From JAGPCK01 sp964535575 (GTDB lineage: Bacteria; Bacteroidota; Bacteroidia; UKL13-3), in contig CAZHTC010000002.1 of the NCBI GenBank assembly GCA_964535575.1, positions 372,001 through 436,000 of the forward strand: DNA of 64,000 nt, in the 5' to 3' direction. Numbering within the stretch: position 1 is the first letter of the stretch; every line of letters starts with the position of its first letter. Positions 17,301-26,556 of the stretch are shown piece after piece. Position numbers and translations under genes: made by a program. The notes below the pieces were generated by a model. The model had not been told where the DNA came from and did not search any database. It was given only the letters and a program-made list of their open reading frames with translations.

Positions 17301-20300
17301 CTCAATGTAGATGCTAAAGATTACATAAGCTCTTTCAACGGAACGCCAATAGCATCACCGGCTTTGGTAGGAGGGCATTCGGGAGATAGTACTGCAGCTT
17401 ATTCTTTTAACGGCTCTTCGCAGTACATCCGGTTGGGCGATGTGTTGGATACCCTGTTTACCAAAACCAATACAAAATTTTCAATTGCAGGCTGGGCCCG
17501 CACCACTACGGTAACTTCTGTTTCGGGTGGCGGAATCATTGTTGGTAAGGCAGCGGGTACTGCCACCCAGTGGCAAATAAATCACGATAATGATGGCCGT
17601 TTAAAAGCCATGGTGAGTACTGCAGCCGATGCCTCAAAACTAATTGAAAAGAAAAGCAACGTGATGGCTGCGGGGCAGTGGTTTCATTTTGTTTTGGTAT
17701 TTGACGGATCTCAAAGTATAGATTCGAACAAATTGCAATTTTATGTAAATAATCAGGCAGGCATAGTGAGTCGGTTACTGGGTGCGCCCATAGGTAATGC
17801 AACGGCAAATACCGCTCAGGAAATTACCATTGGTGCCGGACACGTGCAGGGAAATCCGGCCGGCATTACCAATGCATATACCGGAAGGGTAGACGAAGTG
17901 CGGTTTTATAATACGGCACTCTCGGCTTATGAAGCAGGCCGCTTATTTATTCAAAAAGAAAAACCCAATTATACACCTTTGGGAGATGCTTATTTATGCC
18001 TGGGAGATTCGATACAATTAATGGCCGGAGGGGCATCGGTGTATCGGTGGGTGGCAGGTACTGCTATTTCCGATACCACGGCCGCAAGTCCGTTTGTAAA
18101 ACCAACGGTAACCAACAATTATATTCTTAATGCCCGCAATGTGAATATGTGTTCGGTGGCCGATACCATCACGGTGAATGTTCAAAACAACTGCTGTTTA
18201 AATTGCCTTGCCGAAACTTCGATTAATAATTCATTAAAAGCATGCCTGCCGTTTGACGGAAGTGTAACCGATAAAAGTATTAATGCCAACACAGGTACCG
18301 TAACAGGCGGTGCTACACTTACGGCAGACAGGAAAGGAGTAAGCAATAAGGCCTATGATTTTAACGGAACCAATTCTTATATCACGTATACCAATTCCAC
18401 TTCTTTATCGGCCCCCAATAGCTTGTTCAGTTTCTCGGCCTGGGTTAACGTGCGTGGCTGGACCAATATTCTGGGAAACAATATTGCCCCGATAATGGCA
18501 AAATCCAATTCGTCATCTACTGCACAATATGGCGTGGCATTAACCGACAAAGGCCTTACCGTAATTAACAACGGGAAAATATGGAGCTATAATAATTTAT
18601 CTTCTTCGTTCAACCTAAACCAGTGGTATCATATTGCTGTGGTAATAAACAACAATCAGGTTCAGTTATTTGTTGACGGAAATTTGACTGCCACGTTTAC
18701 ATCCCCTTCCGGCACATTTACTTCATCTACATCCAATCCGTTAACGATTGGTAAAAGTGACCCCGGACTAACAGGGTATTTTAACGGAAAGCTGGATGAA
18801 ATTCATCTCTATGACCGAACCTTAACGGCAGCAGAAATTGTTACGCTTTACTTAGGAAAGGATTTGCTGCAAACAACTGTACGAAGTGACACCACCATTT
18901 GCAAAGGACAAACAATTTTATTGGGGGCAAACGGAGCAACGACCTACACATGGAGCCCGGGTCAGTTTTTAAGTGATTCTACTATAGCCGCACCGGTGGT
19001 TACCATTACCGACTCCACCCGTTTTACTCTTAAATCAACCGATGGGAATTGCCTCAAACGCGATACCGTAAAAATTCATGTAAATTCGGTTACTCCGGTT
19101 GTATCAAATGACACAACTATATGTGAGCAAACCAGTACACAACTGAGTGCGGGCGGAGGTACGGCCTATGCATGGACTCCTGCTTCAGGATTATCGGCAA
19201 CCAATATTTCCAATCCGGTTGCTACCCCATCGGCCACGCGAACCTACAAGGTAACGGTGACTAAGTTAGGATGTACAGCACAGGATTCAGTAACTGTGAC
19301 CATACACAACAAGTTTGTTCCGGTGGTTACCAATGATACCTTGCTGTGTCCGGTGTATGCCAATGTGCCGCTTAATGCATCGGGGGCGGTTACTTATTTG
19401 TGGAGCCCGGGTAATGTATTATCCGACTCAACCATTGCCAACCCGGTAGCATTTCCGTCATATACCACCAAATTCAAAGTAATTATGTCTGATGGTATTT
19501 GTACCATCACCGATTCAGTAACGGTTACCCGCGACACCTCATTGCATGCCATAGCCAGTAACGATACCACCATTTGCGAACAGAACAGCGTGCAGCTTAC
19601 CGCTACAGGCGGAACATCTTATGCGTGGTCGCCATCGGCAGGCTTGTCATCGGTATCGGTGTTTAATCCCGTGGCAACACCCGCAGCAACCACCAGATAT
19701 TATGTAGATGTATCGGATGCTTTTTGTACGCTGCGTGATTCGGTAACGGTAACCATAAAAAATAAATTTGTTCCCGTGGTAAGCAATGATACCAGCATCT
19801 GTAAGGGAAGTTCGCTTCAGTTAAATGCATCAGGGGCAGGAGTAATTTCTTACCGATGGAGGCCTGCCACTTACCTCAATGATTCCACCTCAGCTACTCC
19901 GGTTACTACTCCGGTTACAAATATTTTGTATAGGGTGGTAATGTCAGACGGAATTTGTGTGGTAACCGATTCCGTACTCATCAACCGGGATACCCTGCTC
20001 ATTTCATCAACAGGTAATGATACCACCATTTGCAAAGGAGATACCGCTCAGTTGTTTGCCTCAGGAGGATTGTTTTACCAGTGGTCATCGCCCGGGACAT
20101 TAAATTATGCCAATATCCCCAATCCGGTTTCTTATGCAACCACCACCACCAAATATTACGTGGATGTGTCGGATAATAAGTGTACCGTTCGCGATTCGGT
20201 TTTACTCACGGTAATTAATTTTAATAAAGTGGTTGCGCCAAAAGATACGAATTTATGCAAGGGAGATTCGGTACTGCTCTCGGCCTCGGGCACGGGTTCA

Positions 20301-21209
20301 TATACATGGACACCAACACTGGGTTTAGCCGACCCATACAATAAATTAACCAAGGCTTCTCCGCCATTTACCACCACCTATGTCATCAAAACAAATACGC
20401 TTGGATGTATCACCTATGATACGGTAATTGTTTCAGTGCAAACACAGGTGGCATCTCTTGTAACCACTACCGAAGATACCACCATTTGTCAGGGAGATAC
20501 GGCCGTAATTCTGGCAAGCAGTTCTGAACCAACCACTACTTTTACCTGGAATACCGGTGCCAAAACTCCGTTGATTGTGGTAAAACCAAACACCAGCACC
20601 TGGTATAAAGTAAACACCAAGGTAGGGAGTTGTGTGGGCTCATCAGATTCAACTTTTATAACGGTTTTGGCTCACCCCAAAGCTAAATTTAGTGTTGATC
20701 CGGCCGATAGCGGAAGTATTTCGTTTAATGCAGGGTTTAAAAATCAAAGCACCAATGCGACTAATTTTGAGTACTTTTTCGGAGATAGTTTTAATGTGTA
20801 TGGATATACGCCCGATACCAATTATGTATTTACTTACCCGGGTACTTTCATAGTAAAACTAAAAGTGTTTAACCAGCATCCGGGTTGTGCCGATAGCACC
20901 ATGATTGCCGTAAAAGTGCGAGACGTTGTGAGTATTTTTATTCCAAATGCATTTTCGCCAAATAAGGATGGAATAAACGATACCTTTAGTGTGGTAATGA
21001 CCGGTATAAACCGTTGTTTCGGGATTGTTTTTGACAGATGGGGCGAAGAAATTTACAACCAGCGAAGCAGTAACGGAAGGTTTGACTGGGATGGAACCTA
21101 TAAGGGAGAGATCGTTCCGATTGGGGTTTATTACTATACCCTTCAATATTTTGAGGAAAGCAAAAAGCGGTGGTACACCACCACAGGCGAGATTCATGTT
21201 ATTGAATAG
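14322..21209 (+). CDS. giant T9SS type B surface protein: IPT, seven FG-GAP, three LamG, Ig-like stalk, PKD, CHU_C
   Basis: A 2295-aa exported mosaic. Approximate order: signal peptide 1-29; IPT/TIG 30-110; seven FG-GAP repeats at about 115-490 (DIDGDGKLD, DMDLDGKLD, DLDADGKPE and so on); two Ig-like domains 495-675; LamG 1 at 688-895; Ig; LamG 2 at 986-1210; Ig; LamG 3 at 1305-1511; eight Ig-like repeats of about 70 aa at 1520-2119, each with a DTTIC-like start; a PKD-like domain 2120-2200 (FGDSFNVYG, YPGTFIVKL); and a gliding-motility/CHU_C type B sorting domain at the end (IPNAFSPNKDGINDTF, DRWGEEIYN, WDGTYKGE). Linkers before the LamG domains carry CxxC or NNCC motifs. It is probably an adhesin displayed through T9SS with its C-terminal signal processed as for SprB-like proteins. 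The ligand is unknown. Confidence 0.92.
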   Translation: MIKSQTHLIRYSLLVLLFFSLFILRVEAQVISSFTPLTAKPGAQIRIQGSGFSGTAASNLVYFGNLRAVVDSSNSTNVYARAPLGVQTATIKVIVSGVMGESKALFTPVYSCGMAPYAGSFNAKVDFAAVSGNPHTILADIDGDGKLDITSGNSGSTSVSIMRNLMSAGATVTTGGFATKVDITAGTGPRIHHVADMDLDGKLDLLVPNYSSGNVSVIRNTSSTGTISFAAKVDFTTGTNPFNVSTGDLDADGKPEMVIANYGAGTISVYRNVSTPGTITTGSFTLSTTITTGSQAYCVAIADIDGDGKRDLAVTNSGASTISLIRNTSASVGSITFAAKYDISTGSGPIAVKLVDMDNDGKPELIASRANGATTISVYRNTATSGTIGAGSFAATVNLTTGNTPQFFDVADMDGDGKPDLIFPNSSAVSFGILKNNCTTGTINTGTFTSVVNYTTGVTPTGLSTGDVNRDSIPDVAVANQTNNSVSVFQGTVPTVRATAALSSPFCPGSTFKLVYVKTGNFIAGNTFTAQLSSDTLGSFTTPVTVGSKSANTSDSITVTLPSNLNSGPYRLRVISNTPATSCTDTGILIQVIAKPVLNAGVDTTINIGDSVQLSATTNYGTVKWGYNISLSDSTVASPYAVSLYTTSYIATVVSGSCISLDTVVVTVNQNINYCTNCSSDYPINQDKLIGCYRMDGTGVDHSGSQNHLNKSGVTLTSDRKSAAGKALRLYGNGSNGWLYRTCPVSSTDTTTLMGWIYSNSSSQRTTLIYLGNSGINGYGITLDYCNNGSLLSDNLSVVAGGVAWVVCNTSYHFPTGQWHHVALTRIGTNFTLYLDGAVKATGTATINPISGPLCIAGSNINGYLSQSLNGNIDDVRIYKRALTLSEINSIYNETYLNFVVAGTDKFMCSTDSVQLQANGATSYEWFPTSVVTDSAASAPVVKPTVTSDIVLKGTGAGGCVAYDTIRVNVVNNCCNNCTTADSSNMGVVACYPLNVDAKDYISSFNGTPIASPALVGGHSGDSTAAYSFNGSSQYIRLGDVLDTLFTKTNTKFSIAGWARTTTVTSVSGGGIIVGKAAGTATQWQINHDNDGRLKAMVSTAADASKLIEKKSNVMAAGQWFHFVLVFDGSQSIDSNKLQFYVNNQAGIVSRLLGAPIGNATANTAQEITIGAGHVQGNPAGITNAYTGRVDEVRFYNTALSAYEAGRLFIQKEKPNYTPLGDAYLCLGDSIQLMAGGASVYRWVAGTAISDTTAASPFVKPTVTNNYILNARNVNMCSVADTITVNVQNNCCLNCLAETSINNSLKACLPFDGSVTDKSINANTGTVTGGATLTADRKGVSNKAYDFNGTNSYITYTNSTSLSAPNSLFSFSAWVNVRGWTNILGNNIAPIMAKSNSSSTAQYGVALTDKGLTVINNGKIWSYNNLSSSFNLNQWYHIAVVINNNQVQLFVDGNLTATFTSPSGTFTSSTSNPLTIGKSDPGLTGYFNGKLDEIHLYDRTLTAAEIVTLYLGKDLLQTTVRSDTTICKGQTILLGANGATTYTWSPGQFLSDSTIAAPVVTITDSTRFTLKSTDGNCLKRDTVKIHVNSVTPVVSNDTTICEQTSTQLSAGGGTAYAWTPASGLSATNISNPVATPSATRTYKVTVTKLGCTAQDSVTVTIHNKFVPVVTNDTLLCPVYANVPLNASGAVTYLWSPGNVLSDSTIANPVAFPSYTTKFKVIMSDGICTITDSVTVTRDTSLHAIASNDTTICEQNSVQLTATGGTSYAWSPSAGLSSVSVFNPVATPAATTRYYVDVSDAFCTLRDSVTVTIKNKFVPVVSNDTSICKGSSLQLNASGAGVISYRWRPATYLNDSTSATPVTTPVTNILYRVVMSDGICVVTDSVLINRDTLLISSTGNDTTICKGDTAQLFASGGLFYQWSSPGTLNYANIPNPVSYATTTTKYYVDVSDNKCTVRDSVLLTVINFNKVVAPKDTNLCKGDSVLLSASGTGSYTWTPTLGLADPYNKLTKASPPFTTTYVIKTNTLGCITYDTVIVSVQTQVASLVTTTEDTTICQGDTAVILASSSEPTTTFTWNTGAKTPLIVVKPNTSTWYKVNTKVGSCVGSSDSTFITVLAHPKAKFSVDPADSGSISFNAGFKNQSTNATNFEYFFGDSFNVYGYTPDTNYVFTYPGTFIVKLKVFNQHPGCADSTMIAVKVRDVVSIFIPNAFSPNKDGINDTFSVVMTGINRCFGIVFDRWGEEIYNQRSSNGRFDWDGTYKGEIVPIGVYYYTLQYFEESKKRWYTTTGEIHVIE
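18876..20671 (+). repeat. eight tandem Ig-like repeats encoded in the giant T9SS gene
   Basis: Eight diverged protein repeats of about 70 residues. Each opens with a variant of SNDTTICxGxSxQLxAxG, then YxWxPxxGL, NPVATPxxTTxYxVxVSD and ends CTxxDSVxVTV. The conserved cysteine pair (one near the start, one near the end) suggests a disulphide per domain. The array forms a plausible rod-like stalk between the LamG domains and the C-terminal sorting domain. Confidence 0.85.
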
Positions 21210-21268
21210 CAGTTTTTTAAACCGTGAATAAAGCGGTTGATTAAAATTTAACCATCTTTTGTTGACCA

Positions 21269-21300
21269 CTTGAATATCAAAGTGTTTTTGCCTAACTTTG
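21269..21300 (+). promoter_or_regulatory. candidate Bacteroidota promoter of the second giant T9SS gene
   Basis: CTTG (21269-21272), a 20-nt spacer and TAACTTTG (21293-21300) match TTTG-N19-21-TAnnTTTG with one mismatch, 39 nt before the ATG at 21340. The 130-bp gap after the first giant gene and this match suggest independent transcription. Confidence 0.5.
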
Positions 21301-21339
21301 AAATGAAAATTAATTTAGGGTTAATATTTTTCGTTCAAG

Positions 21340-24300
21340 ATGGGAAAATTACGTTACATACTCACAGGTATTCTAATGTTCTGGGGGGGGATTCTTTGGG
21401 CACAGGCGCCCGTTATCACAACTTTTTCACCAACAAGCGGGTCGTATGGCACACCTGTAACCATTACCGGAACGGGTTTTAGTACTTCTCTGTTTGGTAA
21501 TATTGTTTATTTTGGAAATGCACGGGCAGTAGTTGACAGTTGCAACAGTACAACCATTTATACCAGAGTTCCGGTTGGAGCCCAGTACAAGAAAATAGTT
21601 GTAACTACAGGTGGTAAAAGTGGTTGGAGTAAGTACCTGTTTAAGGTGGTTACTCCCTGCGCTCCTGCCATGTATGACGGTTCATTTAAAACCCCTGTGG
21701 CTATTCAGGTCGGGGGAATGGGTATCAACACCAGTTTATATCCCGCCACTCCCGAGATAGCAGATATTGACAATGACAATAAGTTGGATGTAATAGCTGT
21801 GAATAAAACAGGGTCGGCCAGTAGTAAGGTATTGGTTTTTAAAAATCAGGGTACACCCGGTAATGCTATTGCTACTTCAACATTTAAAACCCCATCTAAA
21901 ACTTATTGGTCAGTTTCAGGTGGTAGTGCTACAACACCCCGGGCTGTAGATTTGGATTGTGATGGCTTTCTTGATATCATGGTTCCTTCCGGGACAAATG
22001 CAATTATTTCAGTATTAAAGAATATGGGCGTAACCGGGACTGATACTTTTGCATCCTCTGCTTCAATTACCACCCCAAGCCCGTTGATTGTTTACTCTCA
22101 TGCAGCCGATTTTGATGGAGATGGCAAGCCGGATATTGTTGCTCTTTCACAATCGTCCACTTCCTACATTAATGTTTTAAAAAACAATACAACTCCCGGA
22201 ACAATTACTACAGCAAATTTCACCGCAATTGCGCAGGGACCTTTAGCAATCACAGGATACGCTGTTTATTTTGATATTGATGATATTGATGGGGATGGCA
22301 AACTGGATATTGCTGTTGCTTGCAGCACTGCCAGTACTGTGCGTATTTTTCGGAATACCACCACAGGAACCACTATTACATTTGCAACTCCGGTTGATAT
22401 AGTTGTTCCCGGAGGAGCTCAACCATCGTGTGTGCGGTTGATGGATATGGATGGCGATTCAAAACCCGATCTTTGTGTACCAAGAATTAAAGTAGCACCT
22501 TCTGCTCCGGATGTTTTAATCAGTATTTTCAGAAATATCAATTCGACTCCCGGTTCAATAACCACCGGTTCGTTCGCCTCAGCTTTCAATATTACCGTTG
22601 CAAGCAACCCCATGGTAATAGATATTGCCGATATGGATGGTGATTTAAAACCCGATGTGGTATGCCCCAATAATTTGGGAAATAGTTTTGTAGTTTATAA
22701 AAATGCATCTACTTCCGGCACGTTGAGTTTCTCCTACAAATACAAAGTTACCACTTCGGTCCCTACTGGTGAGGTTACCATTGGTATCCGGCCTGCCGGA
22801 GCATGCATTGGCGACTTAAATGGAGATAATATTCCTGATTTTGTTGTTTACAATACTGGTTCCGGAGCATCCCCTGCCTCGGTGATGGCCGTTGAAGGCC
22901 AAAAGCCAACGGTTCGTATTTCATCCGTATTAATGACCCCATCGTGTCCGGGTAATCAGGTTGGAATTGTATATACCACCACCGGGGCTCCGTATGCAAC
23001 AGGGAATAAATTTGTGGCTTATTTATCAAATGCTGCAGGAAGTTTTGCCAGCCCCGATAGCTTGGGAGCAAAGGCTGGAACCGCTTCTGATACCTTATGG
23101 GTTACTTTACCATCAAATGCCACCATTGGCGGAAGCTACCGATTATTACTCAACACCACGAACCCGGGGGTAGCTTGTGTAGATACAGGATATCCGATTC
23201 AAATTGTAGCACCACCAGTAATAAGTATTTTTGCAGGAGCCGATACCACCATTAATGTAGGGGATTCGGTTCAGTTGCAAAGTGGAGGAGGTACCAGTTA
23301 TACATGGAACGCCAACCTGTTTTTAAGTGATACCACCATTGGTGATCCCTTCGCTAAACCGTATTTCACTCAGGATTTTATTGTGAAAGGGAAATTCGGG
23401 TTTTGCTCATCGTATGATACGGTTCGGGTGAATGTAACACAGAATTTTAATTTCTGTTCAGTCTGCACTCAGGAATATCCTGTACATTCGGGTTTGGTAG
23501 CGTGTTATCCGCTCAACGGAACCGGTATTGATGAATCGGGAAATAATTACCATATTTTATTTAATAACGTAACCCCCACATCAGATAAAGCAGCTGCTGC
23601 AGGAAAAGCCTATGCCTTTACCGGAAGCGGAAGCTGGCTATCCCGCTCACCGGTTGTTTTGGATGTGAACGACAGTGTGACCATGATGGGCTGGTTTTAT
23701 TCCTCCAATGGAACGCAAAGTACTCCACTCATTTATGTGGGTAACAATGGAACAGGCGGAGGATATGGAATTAACCTCGACAATTGTTCGGGTGCAGGTG
23801 GAAATAAATTGAATGTGTTGGTGGGCGGTTCCAGTATTTGTGGGGGCTCATCTTCGCAATTAGGTACAGGCACCTGGACACACGTGGCCTTAACAAAAGC
23901 AGGGAACAATTATGCCATTTTTATTAATGGAACACAAGTGGTTTCCGGAACGGGTACCGCTGCAACCATCGCAGGGGGCTCTTTTATGATTGGTGGTTCT
24001 CCTTATACCGGCCAGTCTTTTAGCGGCAGCATTGATGAAGTAAGGGTTTTCAGCCGTACACTTTCGCAGGTAGAAATTCAAACTTTTTACAGTGGAACCT
24101 ACAAGCGTTTTGTACAAACCATTGCCGATAAAACCATTTGTCAGGGCGATTCGGTAAATTTCATTGCCACCGGGGCAACCACCTATAGCTGGACTCCCGG
24201 TAATGGGGTGGGAGATATTTACAGCAGCAATACATGGGTTAAACCGGTTACCACTGCTAATACAACTACTGCCATCAATTATATTGTTACGGGTTCAAAA

Positions 24301-26556
24301 ACGTATTGTTCGGATAAGGACACTGTAAAGATTACGGTAGACAATTATAAAAATTTTGCCAATGCAGGCGTTGATGTTGGATTTTGTAAAACACCTGCCG
24401 CAACAGCAAATGTGCAATTAGGTGCCAGTTTTGCCAATACGTATTTCTGGACTCCCAATTACAATATTATTGCCGGTGGTCAAAGTAGTCCGGTACCTAA
24501 AGTAGCTCCCGATGTAGATACGTTTTATGTATTACGGGCCACCAGAGGGGTGTGTGTAGGGTACGATACAGTAAAAGTAAAAGTGGATGATTACAAAAAT
24601 TTCGCTAATGCCGGGGCAGATACATTTATTTGTCTGGGCAATTCGCTTCAGTTAAATGCCTCCGGGGGTACTGGTTACACCTGGACCTGGCTGCCAAATG
24701 CCTCAGGTGTGATAAGCAGCAGTGAGAAGTTTATTCCAAACCCTAATGCAACCCCCACAGTAAATACTACCTTTACAGTAGCTGTGAAAAAAGGGTATTG
24801 TACCGAAACCGATCAGGTAGATATTCGGGTAGATGATTTTGGCAATTTCCTAAGTATTTACAATTTTCCGGATACATCGTTATGTGTTGGTAAAAGTTCT
24901 CAATTATGGGCAGGCGGGGCAGATACGTACAAGTGGTCTCCTTCCGCAACATTGTCCAACGATACGTTACCTAATCCTATAGCAACACCTTCTTCAACCA
25001 CCATTTACAAAGTAGATGTAACCAAAGGTGGATGTATTTCGAGCGGTCAGGTAAAAGTTACGGTTGATAATTATAAGAACTTCCTGAATGCTGCCGGTGA
25101 TACAGCCATTTGTCCGGAGGATTTTGCTCCTTTGTTTGCATCGGGTGCATCTTCTTACAAATGGATTTCGGAAGATAGCATTTCCTTTAGTTCTAGCCTG
25201 CAATATCCGTATGCGGGACCATTTGTTACCACCAAATATTATGTTTATGGGTTTAAAGGTGCCTGTATTGAAAAAGATAGTGTAATCATTACCGTAGGGT
25301 CTAACTCAAGCTCTTCAGTTGATGCCGGAAAAGATACTGCCATTTGTAAAGACGCTTCGGTTATTTTAAATGGAAAAGGGAACGGGGCTTTTCAATGGGA
25401 ATCAACTACCGGGTTACAGGGCGGGCTCTCCAGTACTACAGATAAAACTCCGGTTGCAACCCCTGAGATTACTACTAAGTATATCTTAACTATTGTTGAT
25501 ACGGTTGGTGTAAGTTGCGAGATTAAGGATAGTGTTACCATCACGGTTTATCCTAAACCAATTGCTAAAATTACTAGTCCCGATCCGGCTGTAGGAGTAA
25601 CTATTTGCGAAGGCGATGATAAAAAAATAAATGCCCTTGCTGGTGGATTAACCTATACCTATTTATGGACACCGAATTATAAAATACAAACAGATAAATC
25701 CAGAACCCCTGTCGTTTCTCCCGAGGTTAGTACCTATTACAAAGTACGTGTGTCTGACGGCAGGTGTGCGGATTATGACAGTATTTATGTCACGGTAATC
25801 CCAAGGCCCAAAGTTGATTTAGGACCTGATTTAACCATTTGTAAAACGGATAGCGTAATTATTACACCCAAGTTTGATGCAGTTTCCCCAACTTTTTATT
25901 GGTCAGATAACAGCACGGGGCAGTTTATAAAAGTGTCACCCGACAGGCAAACCGAATATCGTTTATTTATTCAGGATGGCACTTGCTTAAGTATTGAAGA
26001 TACCGTAATTGTAAATGTAGTTCCTAAGGCCTTCGCAGGTTTTGAAATTGATGAAATACGTGGGGCGTCACCGTTTAGAGTAAACTTTAGCAATACCTCT
26101 GTTGGAGCCGATGCGTTCTATTGGTATTTTGGAGATACCTCTGGTATAATAGGACGTGAACGTGATACCAGCTTTACCTACGTGGATACCGGATTTTACA
26201 TGATAGTAATGCGGGCAGAAAATTCTCTCGGAAATTGTTCAGATCAGGATACAGCTTATATACGGGTTGATGATTATGTAACTTTCTATATCCCCAGCGG
26301 ATTTTCGCCCAACGGGGATGGTAAGAATGACCGTTTTGAAGTAGTTACTTCAGGCGTTTCAGATTTTAAAGGAATAGTTTATAATCGTTGGGGAGAAGAG
26401 GTTTACAGGCAGGAGTCGGGCAAAGGAAAATTTAGTTGGGACGGTACTTATAAAGGAAACCCTGTTGAAGACGGAGTTTATTTTTACTTTTTTGATTATT
26501 CAACCTTTGGAGATGAAAGGGAGTCGCGAAGCGGCACCATCTATGTGCTTAGGTAA
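21340..26556 (+). CDS. giant T9SS type B surface protein: IPT, seven FG-GAP, one LamG, Ig-like stalk, PKD, CHU_C
   Basis: A 1738-aa paralogue of the preceding giant protein with a shorter architecture. Signal peptide 1-22 (MGKLRYILTGILMFWGGILW); IPT/TIG about 23-105; seven FG-GAP loops about 140-500 (DIDNDNKLD, DFDGDGKPD, DIDGDGKLD, DMDGDSKPD and others); two Ig-like domains; a CSVC-containing linker; one LamG about 715-920; eight Ig-like repeats about 923-1563, several opening with NAGxDTxIC; a PKD-like domain (FSNTSVGADAFYWYFGD); and a type B/CHU_C sorting domain (IPSGFSPNGDGKNDRF, NRWGEEVYR, WDGTYKGNP). It is probably a surface adhesin or motility-associated protein exported by T9SS. The stop codon overlaps the start of pabA by one base, an odd functional pairing. 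Confidence 0.92.
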   Translation: MGKLRYILTGILMFWGGILWAQAPVITTFSPTSGSYGTPVTITGTGFSTSLFGNIVYFGNARAVVDSCNSTTIYTRVPVGAQYKKIVVTTGGKSGWSKYLFKVVTPCAPAMYDGSFKTPVAIQVGGMGINTSLYPATPEIADIDNDNKLDVIAVNKTGSASSKVLVFKNQGTPGNAIATSTFKTPSKTYWSVSGGSATTPRAVDLDCDGFLDIMVPSGTNAIISVLKNMGVTGTDTFASSASITTPSPLIVYSHAADFDGDGKPDIVALSQSSTSYINVLKNNTTPGTITTANFTAIAQGPLAITGYAVYFDIDDIDGDGKLDIAVACSTASTVRIFRNTTTGTTITFATPVDIVVPGGAQPSCVRLMDMDGDSKPDLCVPRIKVAPSAPDVLISIFRNINSTPGSITTGSFASAFNITVASNPMVIDIADMDGDLKPDVVCPNNLGNSFVVYKNASTSGTLSFSYKYKVTTSVPTGEVTIGIRPAGACIGDLNGDNIPDFVVYNTGSGASPASVMAVEGQKPTVRISSVLMTPSCPGNQVGIVYTTTGAPYATGNKFVAYLSNAAGSFASPDSLGAKAGTASDTLWVTLPSNATIGGSYRLLLNTTNPGVACVDTGYPIQIVAPPVISIFAGADTTINVGDSVQLQSGGGTSYTWNANLFLSDTTIGDPFAKPYFTQDFIVKGKFGFCSSYDTVRVNVTQNFNFCSVCTQEYPVHSGLVACYPLNGTGIDESGNNYHILFNNVTPTSDKAAAAGKAYAFTGSGSWLSRSPVVLDVNDSVTMMGWFYSSNGTQSTPLIYVGNNGTGGGYGINLDNCSGAGGNKLNVLVGGSSICGGSSSQLGTGTWTHVALTKAGNNYAIFINGTQVVSGTGTAATIAGGSFMIGGSPYTGQSFSGSIDEVRVFSRTLSQVEIQTFYSGTYKRFVQTIADKTICQGDSVNFIATGATTYSWTPGNGVGDIYSSNTWVKPVTTANTTTAINYIVTGSKTYCSDKDTVKITVDNYKNFANAGVDVGFCKTPAATANVQLGASFANTYFWTPNYNIIAGGQSSPVPKVAPDVDTFYVLRATRGVCVGYDTVKVKVDDYKNFANAGADTFICLGNSLQLNASGGTGYTWTWLPNASGVISSSEKFIPNPNATPTVNTTFTVAVKKGYCTETDQVDIRVDDFGNFLSIYNFPDTSLCVGKSSQLWAGGADTYKWSPSATLSNDTLPNPIATPSSTTIYKVDVTKGGCISSGQVKVTVDNYKNFLNAAGDTAICPEDFAPLFASGASSYKWISEDSISFSSSLQYPYAGPFVTTKYYVYGFKGACIEKDSVIITVGSNSSSSVDAGKDTAICKDASVILNGKGNGAFQWESTTGLQGGLSSTTDKTPVATPEITTKYILTIVDTVGVSCEIKDSVTITVYPKPIAKITSPDPAVGVTICEGDDKKINALAGGLTYTYLWTPNYKIQTDKSRTPVVSPEVSTYYKVRVSDGRCADYDSIYVTVIPRPKVDLGPDLTICKTDSVIITPKFDAVSPTFYWSDNSTGQFIKVSPDRQTEYRLFIQDGTCLSIEDTVIVNVVPKAFAGFEIDEIRGASPFRVNFSNTSVGADAFYWYFGDTSGIIGRERDTSFTYVDTGFYMIVMRAENSLGNCSDQDTAYIRVDDYVTFYIPSGFSPNGDGKNDRFEVVTSGVSDFKGIVYNRWGEEVYRQESGKGKFSWDGTYKGNPVEDGVYFYFFDYSTFGDERESRSGTIYVLR
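24108..26030 (+). repeat. eight tandem Ig-like repeats in the second giant T9SS gene
   Basis: Eight diverged repeats of about 75-85 residues. Typical elements are NAGADTFICLGNSLQLNASG, YxWxP, ATPxxTTxYxV and a closing CxExDxVxITV. They are longer and more diverged than those of the upstream paralogue, and several are joined by VDNYKNF or VDDYKNF linkers that recur between repeats. Confidence 0.8.

Noticed and set aside
18876..20671. DNA-level tandem repeat or CRISPR-like array in the giant gene
   Set aside because: The periodicity of about 210 bp is at protein level, with much synonymous and amino-acid divergence and an intact reading frame. No short identical direct repeats with unique spacers were seen anywhere in the window.
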